DNA from: an uncultured Phycisphaerales bacterium
Lineage (GTDB): Bacteria; Planctomycetota; Phycisphaerae; Sedimentisphaerales; Anaerohalosphaeraceae
Direction of reading: 5' to 3'
NCBI GenBank assembly: GCA_937868095.1
Contig: CALMLO010000014.1
Span: 1-64,000, forward strand
DNA length: 64,000 nucleotides
Made by a program: the position numbers and the translations under genes. The notes under the pieces are model-generated. The model did no database searches, was not told the DNA's origin, and saw only the letters and a list, made by a program, of their open reading frames with translations. Every line of letters begins with the position of its first letter. The first letter of the stretch is position 1. Of this stretch, positions 9,198 to 19,266 are shown one piece after another.

Positions 9198-10937
9198 ATG
9201 AGTCAGGCAAGGATGCAGCGGAAAATCTGGGAGATTCGTCCCCGTTCTGCCCATTCCAAATCCCTCGCCGGACAATTGAAAATCACTCCCCTCTTTGCGC
9301 AAATCCTTTTAAACCGTCAGATTTCAGACCCGAAGACCGCCCGCTCTTTTCTTTCGCCCAAATTAACAGATTTAATTGACCCCGCCCGCCTGCCCGGAAT
9401 GCAGGAGGCCGTGGAGCGCATTCGCCGCGCCGTGAAAAACAAAGAACAGATTGCTATTTACGGCGACTATGACGTGGACGGCATCAGCAGCGTGGCCATT
9501 CTCTGGCACCTGTTTCGAATGCTCGGCCTGAAAGCCGACTACTACATTCCTCACCGCGTTGACGAGGGCTATGGCTTGAACCCCGAGGCCGTCCATCAGT
9601 TGGCCGAAGCAGGCACAAATCTGCTGATTACCGTCGATTGCGGCATCGGTGCCCTGGAGGAAATCGCCCTGGCCCGCCGCCTCGGCATGGATGTGATTAT
9701 TACCGACCATCACCGGCCAGGCCCTCAGCTGCCCGATGCTTCCGCCGTCGTTCATCCTCTGCTGGATACCGACTACCCCAACCCATCGGCGGCAGGGGCA
9801 ATGGTGGCCTTCAAACTCGCCTGGGCACTGGCCGAGTCTTTCCGAAACGGCGGCAAAACCCCCCCGGACCTTCGCCAGTATCTTCTGAATGCTACCACGC
9901 TGGCCGGACTGGGCACCATTGCCGATGTAGTGGAACTGCGCGGCGAAAACCGCGTGATTGCCGGCTACGGCCTCAAAGCCCTCGAAGAATCCAGTCTGTG
10001 CGGCATTCGGGCGCTCGTTGAGGCCGCAGAACTTGCCGGCAGGGGACTGGAAAGCTACGATATCGCCTTTACGCTCGCTCCCATGCTCAATGCCGCCGGA
10101 CGAATGGGCCATGCACGCCTGGCCGTCGAACTGCTCACAACGGAGAATGCCTATCGCGCGGCCCAGATTGCCCGCTATCTCAAGGAACAGAATAAACTCC
10201 GCCAGAAATGCCAGCGGGATATTTTTAAACAAGTCCGCCAGCGTATTCTGGAGGCCGGTTTCAACCATCCCGACCGCCGCACCATCGTATTAGCCGGCGA
10301 GAATTGGCATCCGGGCGTGATTGGAATTGTTGCCTCCCGCGTTATCGAGGAATTCGGCAAGCCGGCCATTTTAATCAATCTCGAAAACGGGCTCGGCCAA
10401 GGGTCAGGCCGCTCCATAGAGGGCTTCAATCTCCACGACGCCCTTTGCGCATGCAGAGAACATCTGCTTCGTTTTGGCGGCCATGAACTGGCGGCCGGCC
10501 TGCGCATCCAGTCTGACCGAGTAGCCGTCTTTGCCCAGGCCTTCGAGGACTATGCACGACGCTGCAATTCGGATTCTGTAACGCCGGCAGCCCTCTCCAT
10601 TGATGCAGAGGCCACCATTCGGGAGTTTTCAGAACAATTGATGCGGGAACTGGCCTGGCTGGAGCCATTCGGACAGGGCAATCCGCCGCCGCTTTTTGCC
10701 ACGCGAGGGGTTCGGCTGATTGCTCCCCCGCGGCGGTGCGGTGCCAAAAACGACCACCTCCAGATTTCTATTCAGGATAATACCGGAGCCGTCCGGTGCA
10801 TCGGCTTTGGAATGGGACCGCTCGAAAAGAAACTCCTCGAGGCGGACTGCTTCCACGTCGCTTACAAGCCCCAGTACAATACCTGGAACGGCTCGACCAA
10901 TCTCCAGTTTGTCCTCGAAGACATCCAGTTCGATTAA
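9198..10937 (+). CDS. recJ: Single-stranded-DNA-specific exonuclease RecJ
   Basis: RecJ degrades single-stranded DNA 5' to 3' in recombinational repair and mismatch repair. The DHH phosphoesterase motifs are visible: YGDYDVDGISS, ITVDCGIGA and the signature TDHHRP. The DHHA1 region has AAGRMGHARLA, GSGRSIEGFNL and FGGHELAAGL. An OB-fold-like C-terminal part follows (ARGVRLIAPP and LQISIQDNTG). The length of 579 residues is normal. I place the start at 9198 (MSQARMQ) because GAGAAAGG lies 9 nt upstream. An ATG at 9189 is in frame but sits directly against that ribosome-binding site. The gene appears monocistronic. Confidence 0.95.
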   Translation: MSQARMQRKIWEIRPRSAHSKSLAGQLKITPLFAQILLNRQISDPKTARSFLSPKLTDLIDPARLPGMQEAVERIRRAVKNKEQIAIYGDYDVDGISSVAILWHLFRMLGLKADYYIPHRVDEGYGLNPEAVHQLAEAGTNLLITVDCGIGALEEIALARRLGMDVIITDHHRPGPQLPDASAVVHPLLDTDYPNPSAAGAMVAFKLAWALAESFRNGGKTPPDLRQYLLNATTLAGLGTIADVVELRGENRVIAGYGLKALEESSLCGIRALVEAAELAGRGLESYDIAFTLAPMLNAAGRMGHARLAVELLTTENAYRAAQIARYLKEQNKLRQKCQRDIFKQVRQRILEAGFNHPDRRTIVLAGENWHPGVIGIVASRVIEEFGKPAILINLENGLGQGSGRSIEGFNLHDALCACREHLLRFGGHELAAGLRIQSDRVAVFAQAFEDYARRCNSDSVTPAALSIDAEATIREFSEQLMRELAWLEPFGQGNPPPLFATRGVRLIAPPRRCGAKNDHLQISIQDNTGAVRCIGFGMGPLEKKLLEADCFHVAYKPQYNTWNGSTNLQFVLEDIQFD

Positions 10938-11191
10938 GCCGCCCGGTCTCCTCGTTCCAAATTTATAATCGCACCAGAACCGCTCTGTATTATAAAGGGT
11001 GCCTCTGTGAGGAAGCCATCTTTCAATTTTTGAAATTCGGGCGGAAGAGCAAACCCCTTTCATTGGCTATTCCTGCCGCCGTCAGTTCAACCTCTAAAGT
11101 GTCTAAAAAGTGTCTAAAAATTGATATTGAGAGTTAAGACAGCAATGGCTTGTTTTTACGCAAGCCGTTGTCAGGAAATGCTTTAGAGAAA

Positions 11192-11266
11192 TCGGGGAGA
11201 CAGGATTTGAACCTGCGACCTCTGCGTCCCGAACGCAGCGCTCTAGCCAAGCTGAGCTACTCCCCG
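11192..11266 (-). tRNA. tRNA-Pro (anticodon CGG)
   Basis: On the minus strand the acceptor arms CGGGGAG and CTCCCCG pair over 7 bp. The anticodon stem CTGCG/CGCAG encloses the loop TTCGGGA, giving anticodon CGG. The T arm GCAGG-TTCAAAT-CCTGT is canonical. CCA is not encoded. A perfect minus-strand TATAAT lies at 11316-11321, about 50 bp upstream of the 5' end, with a poor -35. Bases 10938-11191, between recJ and this tRNA, contain no gene that I can recognise. Confidence 0.96.
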
Positions 11267-11367
11267 CAAAATCAGGCGGACATTCGACGTCCTGCCGAGC
11301 ACAACCATTTATCTCATTATATCACAAAGAACACAGAAAAACCATCGTTTTCCAAAGGTGCTGCGGG

Positions 11368-11928
11368 CTATTCCTTAACGCGGGTAACATATTCCCCCGT
11401 ACGAGTATCGACCCGAACCAGTTCCCCGACCTTGACAAAAGGCGGCACCTGAATGACCAGACCGGTTTCGAGCGCGGCCGGCTTGTATTGGTTGGTTGCC
11501 GTGGCCCCCTTGATTTCCGGAGCGGTATCCACCACTCTCAGGTCCACCGTATTGGGCAGCTGGACAATAACCGGCTTGCCGTTATACATATTGATGAGAA
11601 TCGGCGTATTGGGCTTGCAGTATTTGGGCCCTTCCCCGAAGGCATCATCATCGAGGGTAATCTGGTCATAGTTCTCCAAATCCATGAAGACATGCTCATG
11701 GCCGGTCGAATAGAGATATTCAAAATTGCGTTTCTCAAGAAAGGCCTCTTCGAGAACCTCTTCGGCCCGAATCCGGATATCGCGGATGCCGCCGTCCGTC
11801 AGATTTTTCAACTTCGTCTGATAGACAGCCCCTCCCTTGCCCAGCTTGACGTGCTGATAATCCACAATCACATACAGGACCCCATCAATCTTGATGGTCT
11901 GGCCCTTCTTCATTTCCGAAGCTTTCAT
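11368..11928 (-). CDS. efp: Translation elongation factor P
   Basis: EF-P rescues ribosomes stalled at polyproline. The 186-residue protein begins MKASEMKKGQTIKIDG and has the three-barrel EF-P architecture. The N-terminal KOW-like domain carries the loop KLGKGGAVYQTKLKNL with the conserved tip Lys that is post-translationally modified in many bacteria. The central domain has MDLENYDQITL and the C-terminal OB domain has TATNQYKPAALETGL and VRVDTRTGEYV, close to the family consensus. It lies downstream of addA on the same strand and about 100 bp upstream of tRNA-Pro. No modification enzyme is present in the window. Confidence 0.97.
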   Translation of the reverse strand: MKASEMKKGQTIKIDGVLYVIVDYQHVKLGKGGAVYQTKLKNLTDGGIRDIRIRAEEVLEEAFLEKRNFEYLYSTGHEHVFMDLENYDQITLDDDAFGEGPKYCKPNTPILINMYNGKPVIVQLPNTVDLRVVDTAPEIKGATATNQYKPAALETGLVIQVPPFVKVGELVRVDTRTGEYVTRVKE

Positions 11929-12022
11929 AGATTTCTCCGCCGCTTAAAGAGGCCTTGTCCTTACTTTTGTACGGTATTGCTTCTGACAAAGAGAGGCAGT
12001 ATGGCAAGGCCTTATGGAAAAG

Positions 12023-15000
12023 TCAAGAGGGCAAGTCGATCGGAAACGATTTTGATGGTTTTAGAAAATACAGACACGCCTGCTCGACGGGCTGGCCGAG
12101 TATCTTTTCAACGGCAAGGGCATAGTATCGGATTTGCGGGACATAGCGGGCTGCCCGCTCGGCAATTTCTTCCTCAGACACAGCGTCAGTCTTAAAATCG
12201 AGCAGGATAAGCCGCTCTTTTGTATGAATAAGAAGGTCAACAATGCCCTGAATAATGATTTTTTCATCGGAAGATGCAATTCCTGCCTGTTGAGCGGAAA
12301 CAGAAACGGTGAACGGCCATTCGCGATGAACATTGTCTGGATATTGCAGGACCAGCCGTCCTAATTCGCTTTCAAAAAACCGCAAAATCGCATCAAAATC
12401 GGCCTGTCTGGCGGCTTGCGGGCTGATTGAGCCGTCTGAAACCAGCATTTCAGCCAAAGATTCAAGTGTTTTTCGGTCTGGTTTTTGTTTCAGGTCAATC
12501 CGGGCCAAAAGCAAATGGGTGGCAGCCCCGATTTGGGCAGCGGAGACGGAAGGTTTACGCCCAACTTTATCCAGAATTGCCCTGGGCTGGCAATGTAAAC
12601 TTTCCTCCGTGTCAATAAAAGCAAATTCATCAATCGCCCGCACCGCCTGGCTGACGGAAAGTTTGGCGGGAAGACGGGCGGCCTCTTCAAAGGGATAGAC
12701 CCACTGGAGTCTCTGCCGGCAGGTATCAATGACGGGCTGATACTGCCGGACAATATCGGGTGTGAGAGATGGCACAGCGGGGGTCTGCCTGCGTTGGCCG
12801 GCCTCTTCAATAACCCGGCTGCATTCCTGAAGCCGCCCGCTGTCCACACACTCCACGGTAAAAAACGTCGGTCCGGCGGCCGGCCCATCAAGGAAAACTT
12901 CCCTCATTGGCGGCTCTTCGCCCAGCCCGTAAAGAAGCCAGTCGATCGGCTGGTTGACATTCAGCAGTTTCCACGAAGGCAAGGTACGTCCGGCCGACAA
13001 ACTGCACTCCCGGACAATGCGGCTGCAGTGAGAACGGCCGCGACTGGCCGTTACGACCAGTTTTTCCCGGGCGCGGGTAAGGGCCACATAAAGAATCCGC
13101 ATCTCTTCTTCGAGCGCGGTCTTGCGTTTGCGTTCGCGGAGCACCTGCCAGGGGAGGGTGGGAAACCGAATCTGCCGCTGCGGGTCAACAGCCCGCAACC
13201 CCAGCGTATCCTCATCGGCCAGACACAACTGATCCAAATCCTGAAGATTCCAGTGCGTATTCAGTTCCGCCAGAACCACAACAGGAAACTCCAGCCCCTT
13301 GCTTCGGTGCACGCTGAAAAGCCGGACGGCGTTTTCAGAGGCGCTGTCGGGCTGGGCCGGAGCCCAATCCTGCTCCTCCTGGCCCATTTTTTCGAGAAAC
13401 TCAACAAAGCGTGCCAGCGAGACGGCCTGCGGGCCGGTGCTGAAATGTTCAAACTGAACCGCCCGCTGATGAAGTTTAAGCAGGTTGGCTCTCCGCTGGC
13501 GCCCGTTGGGCAGAGCGGAAACAAAAGCCAGATACCCTGTCTGGTCAAGAATGGCACCAAGAACATCGGACAGAGAGCCCAGCCGGATAGCCCTTCGCCA
13601 TTGCGTCAGCTGCTCAAGGGCCTGTCGAACCTTAGCCGCCAGCGGGTCATCTGTCCGGCGGGCGGCCGCAAGCAGCGCCTCATAGAAGGAAGCCGGCTTC
13701 GGCTCGGCGGCGTCGGCCGGCAGGCGAATGCGGGCCAACTGAGAATCAGTAAAAGAAAATAAGGCGCTGCGAAGCACGGCAGCCAGTTCAATATCACGGA
13801 TGGGATTGTCGAGTACCTTAAGCAAAGCAAGAAGGTCGGCGATTTCGGTGGCGGCAAAATAACCGCTGGCGGTCTGGGAGACGACGGGCACGCCGGCCAG
13901 CCGAAGAATCTCGGCATAGATGTTGGCCCGATACACCACAGAACGCATCAGAATGACAATATCACGATACTGAACATCACGCCGGCAGCCGGCTTCCTTG
14001 TCAAAAATCTGAAATTCGGCCTTGCCGGTATCCGCACCCACCATCCGGCGGAGCCGCTGAGCAATCCACAGGGCCTGCCGCTGAATAGGACTAAGGGTTT
14101 CAGCCGGCGGCAAGGCCGATTCGCCGAAGTCCGCCTGCTGTTCGGAGGTTTCCTCGTTCTGGTCGTCTTCAGCCGTCTCGTCGGATTCTTCATCCAGCAG
14201 GACCAATTCCACAGGCAGCGGCTCCTCTTTGGCCAAGGCGGCCGCATCCGACCGGCCGCATACAAGTTCGGCACGGCGGTCATAATCCATCGAAGCCGTC
14301 TGACAGGTCATAATCCGCCGGAAGACTGTATTGGCAAAGGTAAGGATTTCAGGACGCGAGCGGAAGTTGACGCCCAGGTCCAGCCGCTGCGCCGTAAGAG
14401 GGTCTTGCGGCTCTTCCTGCGCCGCGCTAAGGGCCTCCAGAAACAGTTCAGGCCGGCTGCGGCGGAAGGCATAAATGCTCTGCTTGACATCGCCGACGGC
14501 AAACACATTGTCAGGCCGGCGAATGGCATCAAGAATGCACTTCTGAACGGCGTTAATATCCTGAAACTCATCCACAAAGATATAATCAAACCGCTGGCGA
14601 AGTTTCTCGGCAATCTGGGGCTGCTCCAGCAGCAGTGAAACAGTCATCTGCTCAAGGTCTGAAAAATCCAGCGCCCCGATGCGCCGCTTCATACGGCCAT
14701 AGTTGTCTTCAAACCGCTTCAGCAGCGCAAGCACCGTGCGCATCTGAAGCTGAACCGATTCGCCTTCCAGTTGAACAGAGACAGGATTGAGAGCCGCCAG
14801 ATTCAGAAGGTCTTGCCAATCGCTCTTGACCTCCTTAAGAGGTTGTTTGACGAAATCTGCTGTTTGTTCGTCGAGGTCTTTGGGGCGGTTGGGAAACCGC
14901 TTAAGTTCCAGCGACTGAAGCTGCTGGTAAAGCGTTTGCCAATCCTGCCGATGGGCTGTCTGTTCAAGGCGCTCAGCCGTTTCCTGATAGGCATCAAAGG

Positions 15001-15748
15001 TTTGCGCCAGCCAGCCGCCAAGGCCGAGGGAGTCGTGAAGAAGCCGTGCATAGTCAATTTTTTGGCGGGCCTGCCGGAGAATTTCACAGACCCTCTGAAG
15101 CTGCTCCCGGCGGAGGCGGTGCCAATCGGCCGACGGCGGCCCCTGCGCACAAAACTCCTCCATACGCTCGAAAAACCGCTGCGGCTGAGGAATACTTTCA
15201 AGAAAACCTGCCAGTGCAAGAATCTGCCGCGAAAATCCTTTCGCCCCATACAAAGACTGGCCGGTCAGCAGGATTGAAATGCCCTGAGCCAAAACCGGCT
15301 CCGACCAGGCCTCTTCAAGCGTCTGCACAACGGCATCAGATTTCAGCAGCTCCTGCTGGTCAGGATCAACAATGGCAAAGTTGGCGTCGAGATTGAGCAG
15401 ATAAAAATGTTCCGCCAGAAGACGTTTGCAGAAGGCGTGAAACGTGCTGATCCAGGCGGCATCAAGCAGAAGAAGCTGCCGGCGAAGATGAGAGGACGGA
15501 CTGCGGCGATAACTCTGACGCAGCGTGGAGGCGATTCGACTGTGCATTTCTTCGGCGGCCGCATCGGTATAGGTCAGAACCAGCAGCCGGTCCACATCCG
15601 TCTGCTGGGGCGGCTCACACAGACGCGCCAGGCAGCGCTGAGCCAGCACAGCGGTCTTGCCGGTGCCGGCGGAGGCACTGACCAGCACATCCCGTCCAAC
15701 AACATGGATGGCCTTCTCCTGCGCCTCTGTCCATCGAATCGCATCCAT
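12023..15748 (-). CDS. addA: ATP-dependent helicase/nuclease subunit A (AddA)
   Basis: AddA is the UvrD-like motor and nuclease subunit of AddAB, which resects double-strand breaks for recombination. The 1241-residue protein has Walker A in SASAGTGKTAVLAQR near residue 25, motif II in FVDEFQDINAVQ and further SF1 motifs GDVKQSIYAFRRS and NFRSRPEIL. Motifs VRLFSVHRSKGLEFP and ILYVALTRAREKLVV follow. A RecB-like nuclease domain at the C terminus carries GIVDLLIHTKERLILLDFKTD with the catalytic Asp/Lys. The start codon overlaps the addB stop (TGATG), so translation is probably coupled. Use of AddAB instead of RecBCD is common outside the gammaproteobacteria. Confidence 0.95.
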   Translation of the reverse strand: MDAIRWTEAQEKAIHVVGRDVLVSASAGTGKTAVLAQRCLARLCEPPQQTDVDRLLVLTYTDAAAEEMHSRIASTLRQSYRRSPSSHLRRQLLLLDAAWISTFHAFCKRLLAEHFYLLNLDANFAIVDPDQQELLKSDAVVQTLEEAWSEPVLAQGISILLTGQSLYGAKGFSRQILALAGFLESIPQPQRFFERMEEFCAQGPPSADWHRLRREQLQRVCEILRQARQKIDYARLLHDSLGLGGWLAQTFDAYQETAERLEQTAHRQDWQTLYQQLQSLELKRFPNRPKDLDEQTADFVKQPLKEVKSDWQDLLNLAALNPVSVQLEGESVQLQMRTVLALLKRFEDNYGRMKRRIGALDFSDLEQMTVSLLLEQPQIAEKLRQRFDYIFVDEFQDINAVQKCILDAIRRPDNVFAVGDVKQSIYAFRRSRPELFLEALSAAQEEPQDPLTAQRLDLGVNFRSRPEILTFANTVFRRIMTCQTASMDYDRRAELVCGRSDAAALAKEEPLPVELVLLDEESDETAEDDQNEETSEQQADFGESALPPAETLSPIQRQALWIAQRLRRMVGADTGKAEFQIFDKEAGCRRDVQYRDIVILMRSVVYRANIYAEILRLAGVPVVSQTASGYFAATEIADLLALLKVLDNPIRDIELAAVLRSALFSFTDSQLARIRLPADAAEPKPASFYEALLAAARRTDDPLAAKVRQALEQLTQWRRAIRLGSLSDVLGAILDQTGYLAFVSALPNGRQRRANLLKLHQRAVQFEHFSTGPQAVSLARFVEFLEKMGQEEQDWAPAQPDSASENAVRLFSVHRSKGLEFPVVVLAELNTHWNLQDLDQLCLADEDTLGLRAVDPQRQIRFPTLPWQVLRERKRKTALEEEMRILYVALTRAREKLVVTASRGRSHCSRIVRECSLSAGRTLPSWKLLNVNQPIDWLLYGLGEEPPMREVFLDGPAAGPTFFTVECVDSGRLQECSRVIEEAGQRRQTPAVPSLTPDIVRQYQPVIDTCRQRLQWVYPFEEAARLPAKLSVSQAVRAIDEFAFIDTEESLHCQPRAILDKVGRKPSVSAAQIGAATHLLLARIDLKQKPDRKTLESLAEMLVSDGSISPQAARQADFDAILRFFESELGRLVLQYPDNVHREWPFTVSVSAQQAGIASSDEKIIIQGIVDLLIHTKERLILLDFKTDAVSEEEIAERAARYVPQIRYYALAVEKILGQPVEQACLYFLKPSKSFPIDLPS

Positions 15749-18700
15749 CAGGGCTGCCCTTCCTCGAGTTTTTCAAGCACGTCTGTTTTCTTCAGAGAAG
15801 GAAGAAACCGATAGGAATTGATTTCCCAATCGAACTTGCAGACAGGCCGATAGTCGCAATAGGAACACGCGCTTGTGCGCCCCAGACGATAGGGGGCAAT
15901 CTCAATGCGGCCTTCAAACAGCTGCCCGGCCAGATTCTGCAGAATGCTTTGGGTAGCCGACAGAAACCGCTCAAACTGCTCAGGAGTCAGGATGCCGCTT
16001 TGTGAAACCCGCGTGAGCTGGCCCTCTTTATTAAACGAGAAATTGTAATAGCCGCTTTTCTGAGCGGGGTCAATCAGCAGCCGGGCGAATCGTTCATCCA
16101 GAAAGCCCTTGGCCTTGAAGGGGAATTGTCCGGGTTTATCCAGCTCAGAAAGTTCCTTGAACTTGATGGAACTTTGAATAGGGATATAAAAGGCCCCTGC
16201 CGGATGCACGAGCGTTTGGCCGGCGAGCGTCTGCCCCCGAAGAGCCAGCAGATAGACAGGCATCTGAATATCCAGACCGTAAAACCACGGACCCCACTGA
16301 AAGTCGCGGGAGGAGGTTTTGTAATCGAAGACAACCGCCGCCGTCCCCTCCGGCGTCTGTGCAGAATCCACACGGTCGATAACACCGCGGAGGCGGACAG
16401 CGGCGCCGCCGGCCGGTGAAATCAGCAGAGGCGGCAGACCGTTGGTGCCGAAATTGACTTCCGTCTGGAGAGGCCGAAAACTGCCGGCGGCAAGCATTTC
16501 GCGCAGCCCTGCCGCCAGCCGCACAAGCTGCTCACAGGCCGTCTGCAGCAGAAAACGATTGTGGGCGGAATGACGCTGAAAACTCTGGAGAAATTCACTG
16601 CGGGCAATCTCCCCGGCACTCACCTCCCGCACCATCTTCTCCAGCTGCATCGGCGGAACCTCCGCCCAATCCAGACCCTGTCGGGAAACGGTTTTGAAAA
16701 GTTCATTAAGAACAGCATGATAAAACAAGCCCAAATCGAGGGGCTCCAGGTGAACCAGACGGCGTTTTTTCAGCCGCAGCAGATAGGATGCAAAATGCCG
16801 ATACGGACAGGCCGCCAAACTCTCCAGCCGGCTGATGGAAGTCGATAAAGAGCCGCCATACACCTGCCGCACAAGAGACTCCTCCAACTGGGCCTGGTTG
16901 CGGTATTCGAGCGCCTCCCGGACGGTCTGGGCGGCCGGACTGTCAAGACCTTCAAGCAAAGCCCCCGCGGCCGTACGGCTGGAGGACTCAGCCGTGCTGT
17001 CCCGTCCGAGCGTCTGACACAAATACAAGGCCCATTCCGCGCAGGTCTGAATTTCCTCCGGCGACTGCGGCTCGGCGGCGGGCTTGAGCGTCTGGAGGTC
17101 TGAAAAGAGCTGACGGAGTTTTTCCAGGCCTCCCCACGGCTGGATGGGATTGCCCTTTTCGTCGGCCAGCGGACGCGTCAGATAAACCTGCCGCTGAGCC
17201 CTCGTGAGGGCAATATAACTCAGATAGCATCGCCGCAAAAGTTGGCGGTCCAGCGGCTCGGCAAAATCCGCATCCAGCGATTCGAGAACCGCACGGTCAT
17301 CACGGCTGAAAAACCCCTCCGATTCGAGCGGAGCAGGAAACTGCTTCTGCGTGGCACCCAGCAGAAACACCACCTGAATTTCCGGATGGCGGCTTCGCTC
17401 AATCTGCCCGATGAGCACCTGGTCCAGGGTAGGCGGAATCAGTTTGACGGTAAGGGTGCTCAGCGCAGACTGAAGAAGCTGCTGATAGACCGCGGCGGGA
17501 TGCCTGCGATTTTGATAGACGATGCACAGTTCATCAAAAACCTGAACCAGTTTCTGCCACATCTGCCGATGGCCGAAACGCTGGTCGGAAGGGTCGTCCT
17601 CTGCCCACAGTGCCAGCGTTCGTCGCACCTGAAGCGTTTCAAGAAACTCCCACAGGGCCTTGACAAACTCTTCAGGGGCAAGCAGCCCCTCCTCCTCGAT
17701 GCGCAGATTTCGCCGCAGAGCAAGGAGCGGAGCGGCGGCCTGCCGGCGGATGGAGTCAATCTCTCCCTCTGGAAAACCTTCCTGCGGGTCGGCAAATTTC
17801 CATGGCTGCTCACTGAGCCAGTCAGCACCTTCAATGCCGCAGGCCCGACAATAATTATCAAGCAAATCGGCCTGAAAATCGGTCAGCCCCAGCAATCCGG
17901 TCTTCAGAAAGGCCATCATATCCGGCAGCCGAAAATGAAAACACACAGCCCGCAACGCACTGTCCAGCAGTTCGGCGGCCGGATGCGTTCGAAGCGGCCG
18001 GGGCTGGTCAAGAAAATACGGGATTTCCAGTCGTCCAAAGGCCCAGGTTAAAAGATGCTGATAAGAAGCCATCTCCGGCACCACCACGGCAATCTGACGG
18101 TAACGAAGATTCTCCTGACGGACAAGTTGGCGAATCCGCCGGGCCGTCCAGAGGCACTCGCTGCGGACATCAGGCAAAGCCGCCAGGACAATCGCCCCTC
18201 CGCATGAAAAGGAAGCCGGCGCAAACTCCTCAGGGAAATAACGTTCGAGTGTTTTCAGGGCCGGCGTCTGACGCCACCGATAAGGTTTGTCAAGGATGAT
18301 GGGCTGAGCCGGCGGAAGATTGGCCTGCTCAATCCGCTCCCGAAGCCGAAGGTACGTCCGCCGGGTTGGGGCAAAGATGCTCCACGACTCCGACGGCTCA
18401 TCCTCAAGAATGGACGGCTCCAGACACAGGGCAATATGCGACTGGGAGCAGACCTTGAGCAGCTCAAGCAAAACCGCCTCTTCGTGTGCTGTAAAACCGG
18501 AAAAGCCGTCCACCCATAAACAGGCATTTTTGAGAAAATCGGCCTGGGCGATTCGGCTGCAAAGACGGCTGAAGAGATGCTCAGCGTCATAAAAGTCCTG
18601 ATTTTGTCCGAGGAACTGCTGGTAGGCCTCCAGCAGAACCGCCAGGTCGCCCAATTTAAGCGCCGTGCGGCCGGCCGGGTCTCGTTCAGCCAGAAGACGG

Positions 18701-19119
18701 GCCATCTCGGCCAGCTGAGTCGGCGTTGCCTGGGCCCGATAGAGTTGAGCCAGAACATCGGCCATCTGCGCCGCGGAACCGGCCGCCTCGTCCGTCGAGT
18801 TCAACAATTTCAACTGCGGCTGACAATCGGCCATCAGCCGCTGAACAATCATCTGCCGACCGACACGGCTAAGTTCCCAGCGCCCGCCGGCCGGCTCCAG
18901 CCAGTAGCCGAGCCGCTGAAACGAAAGAATCCGAAGCCGATGGTACCCTTCGATTCCCGACAGCGACAGCACCGCCTGCTCCATCTGATAGGTTGCCTGT
19001 TCAGGAACCAGCAAAATCAGGGGCTGCCGGCTATCCTCGCGCAGCGCCTGGGCGGCGGCCTCAATGCAAAGCCGGGTTTTTCCTGTGCCTGCCCGTCCAA
19101 GAATAAACTGTACTGCCAT
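15748..19119 (-). CDS. addB: ATP-dependent nuclease subunit B (AddB)
   Basis: AddB is the second helicase-like nuclease subunit of AddAB. The 1123-residue protein begins MAVQFILGRAGTGKTRLCIE with an intact Walker A. Four Cys that match the iron-sulfur cluster of AddB proteins are visible: one in LAACPYRHFASYLL and three in CSYCDYRPVCKF. Between them is a RecB-type nuclease with GVIDRVD and VVFDYKTSS. The start was set at 19119 because the upstream in-frame extension of 79 codons runs into the divergent glycosyltransferase gene and lacks homology-like content. Its stop overlaps the addA start by one base. The two genes form an operon. Confidence 0.94.
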   Translation of the reverse strand: MAVQFILGRAGTGKTRLCIEAAAQALREDSRQPLILLVPEQATYQMEQAVLSLSGIEGYHRLRILSFQRLGYWLEPAGGRWELSRVGRQMIVQRLMADCQPQLKLLNSTDEAAGSAAQMADVLAQLYRAQATPTQLAEMARLLAERDPAGRTALKLGDLAVLLEAYQQFLGQNQDFYDAEHLFSRLCSRIAQADFLKNACLWVDGFSGFTAHEEAVLLELLKVCSQSHIALCLEPSILEDEPSESWSIFAPTRRTYLRLRERIEQANLPPAQPIILDKPYRWRQTPALKTLERYFPEEFAPASFSCGGAIVLAALPDVRSECLWTARRIRQLVRQENLRYRQIAVVVPEMASYQHLLTWAFGRLEIPYFLDQPRPLRTHPAAELLDSALRAVCFHFRLPDMMAFLKTGLLGLTDFQADLLDNYCRACGIEGADWLSEQPWKFADPQEGFPEGEIDSIRRQAAAPLLALRRNLRIEEEGLLAPEEFVKALWEFLETLQVRRTLALWAEDDPSDQRFGHRQMWQKLVQVFDELCIVYQNRRHPAAVYQQLLQSALSTLTVKLIPPTLDQVLIGQIERSRHPEIQVVFLLGATQKQFPAPLESEGFFSRDDRAVLESLDADFAEPLDRQLLRRCYLSYIALTRAQRQVYLTRPLADEKGNPIQPWGGLEKLRQLFSDLQTLKPAAEPQSPEEIQTCAEWALYLCQTLGRDSTAESSSRTAAGALLEGLDSPAAQTVREALEYRNQAQLEESLVRQVYGGSLSTSISRLESLAACPYRHFASYLLRLKKRRLVHLEPLDLGLFYHAVLNELFKTVSRQGLDWAEVPPMQLEKMVREVSAGEIARSEFLQSFQRHSAHNRFLLQTACEQLVRLAAGLREMLAAGSFRPLQTEVNFGTNGLPPLLISPAGGAAVRLRGVIDRVDSAQTPEGTAAVVFDYKTSSRDFQWGPWFYGLDIQMPVYLLALRGQTLAGQTLVHPAGAFYIPIQSSIKFKELSELDKPGQFPFKAKGFLDERFARLLIDPAQKSGYYNFSFNKEGQLTRVSQSGILTPEQFERFLSATQSILQNLAGQLFEGRIEIAPYRLGRTSACSYCDYRPVCKFDWEINSYRFLPSLKKTDVLEKLEEGQP

Positions 19120-19225
19120 GAAAAGCCCTCTTCTGCCGATGGTTGTACCAAACAAAACGGCTTTTTTCAATGGAAACCTCCCCCACAAAATAAGCCGCCG
19201 CCATTCAGCCGTTTCCAGAGAGGTT

Positions 19226-19254
19226 TTGCCAACGGGGTTTTTCTTTTGTAAAAT
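19226..19254 (+). promoter_or_regulatory. Promoter of the family 9 glycosyltransferase gene
   Basis: TTGCCA (19226-19231) and TAAAAT (19249-19254) are 17 bp apart. The predicted transcription start near 19261 is only about 6 nt before the annotated ATG, so the mRNA may be nearly leaderless or translation may begin later. Confidence 0.5.
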
Positions 19255-19266
19255 ACGGCCTGAACA

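Noticed and set aside
11141..11176. Inverted repeat GGCTTG/CAAGCC near tRNA-Pro, considered as an attachment site or terminator
   Set aside because: No T-run follows, no tRNA-end duplication is visible, and no integrase is nearby.
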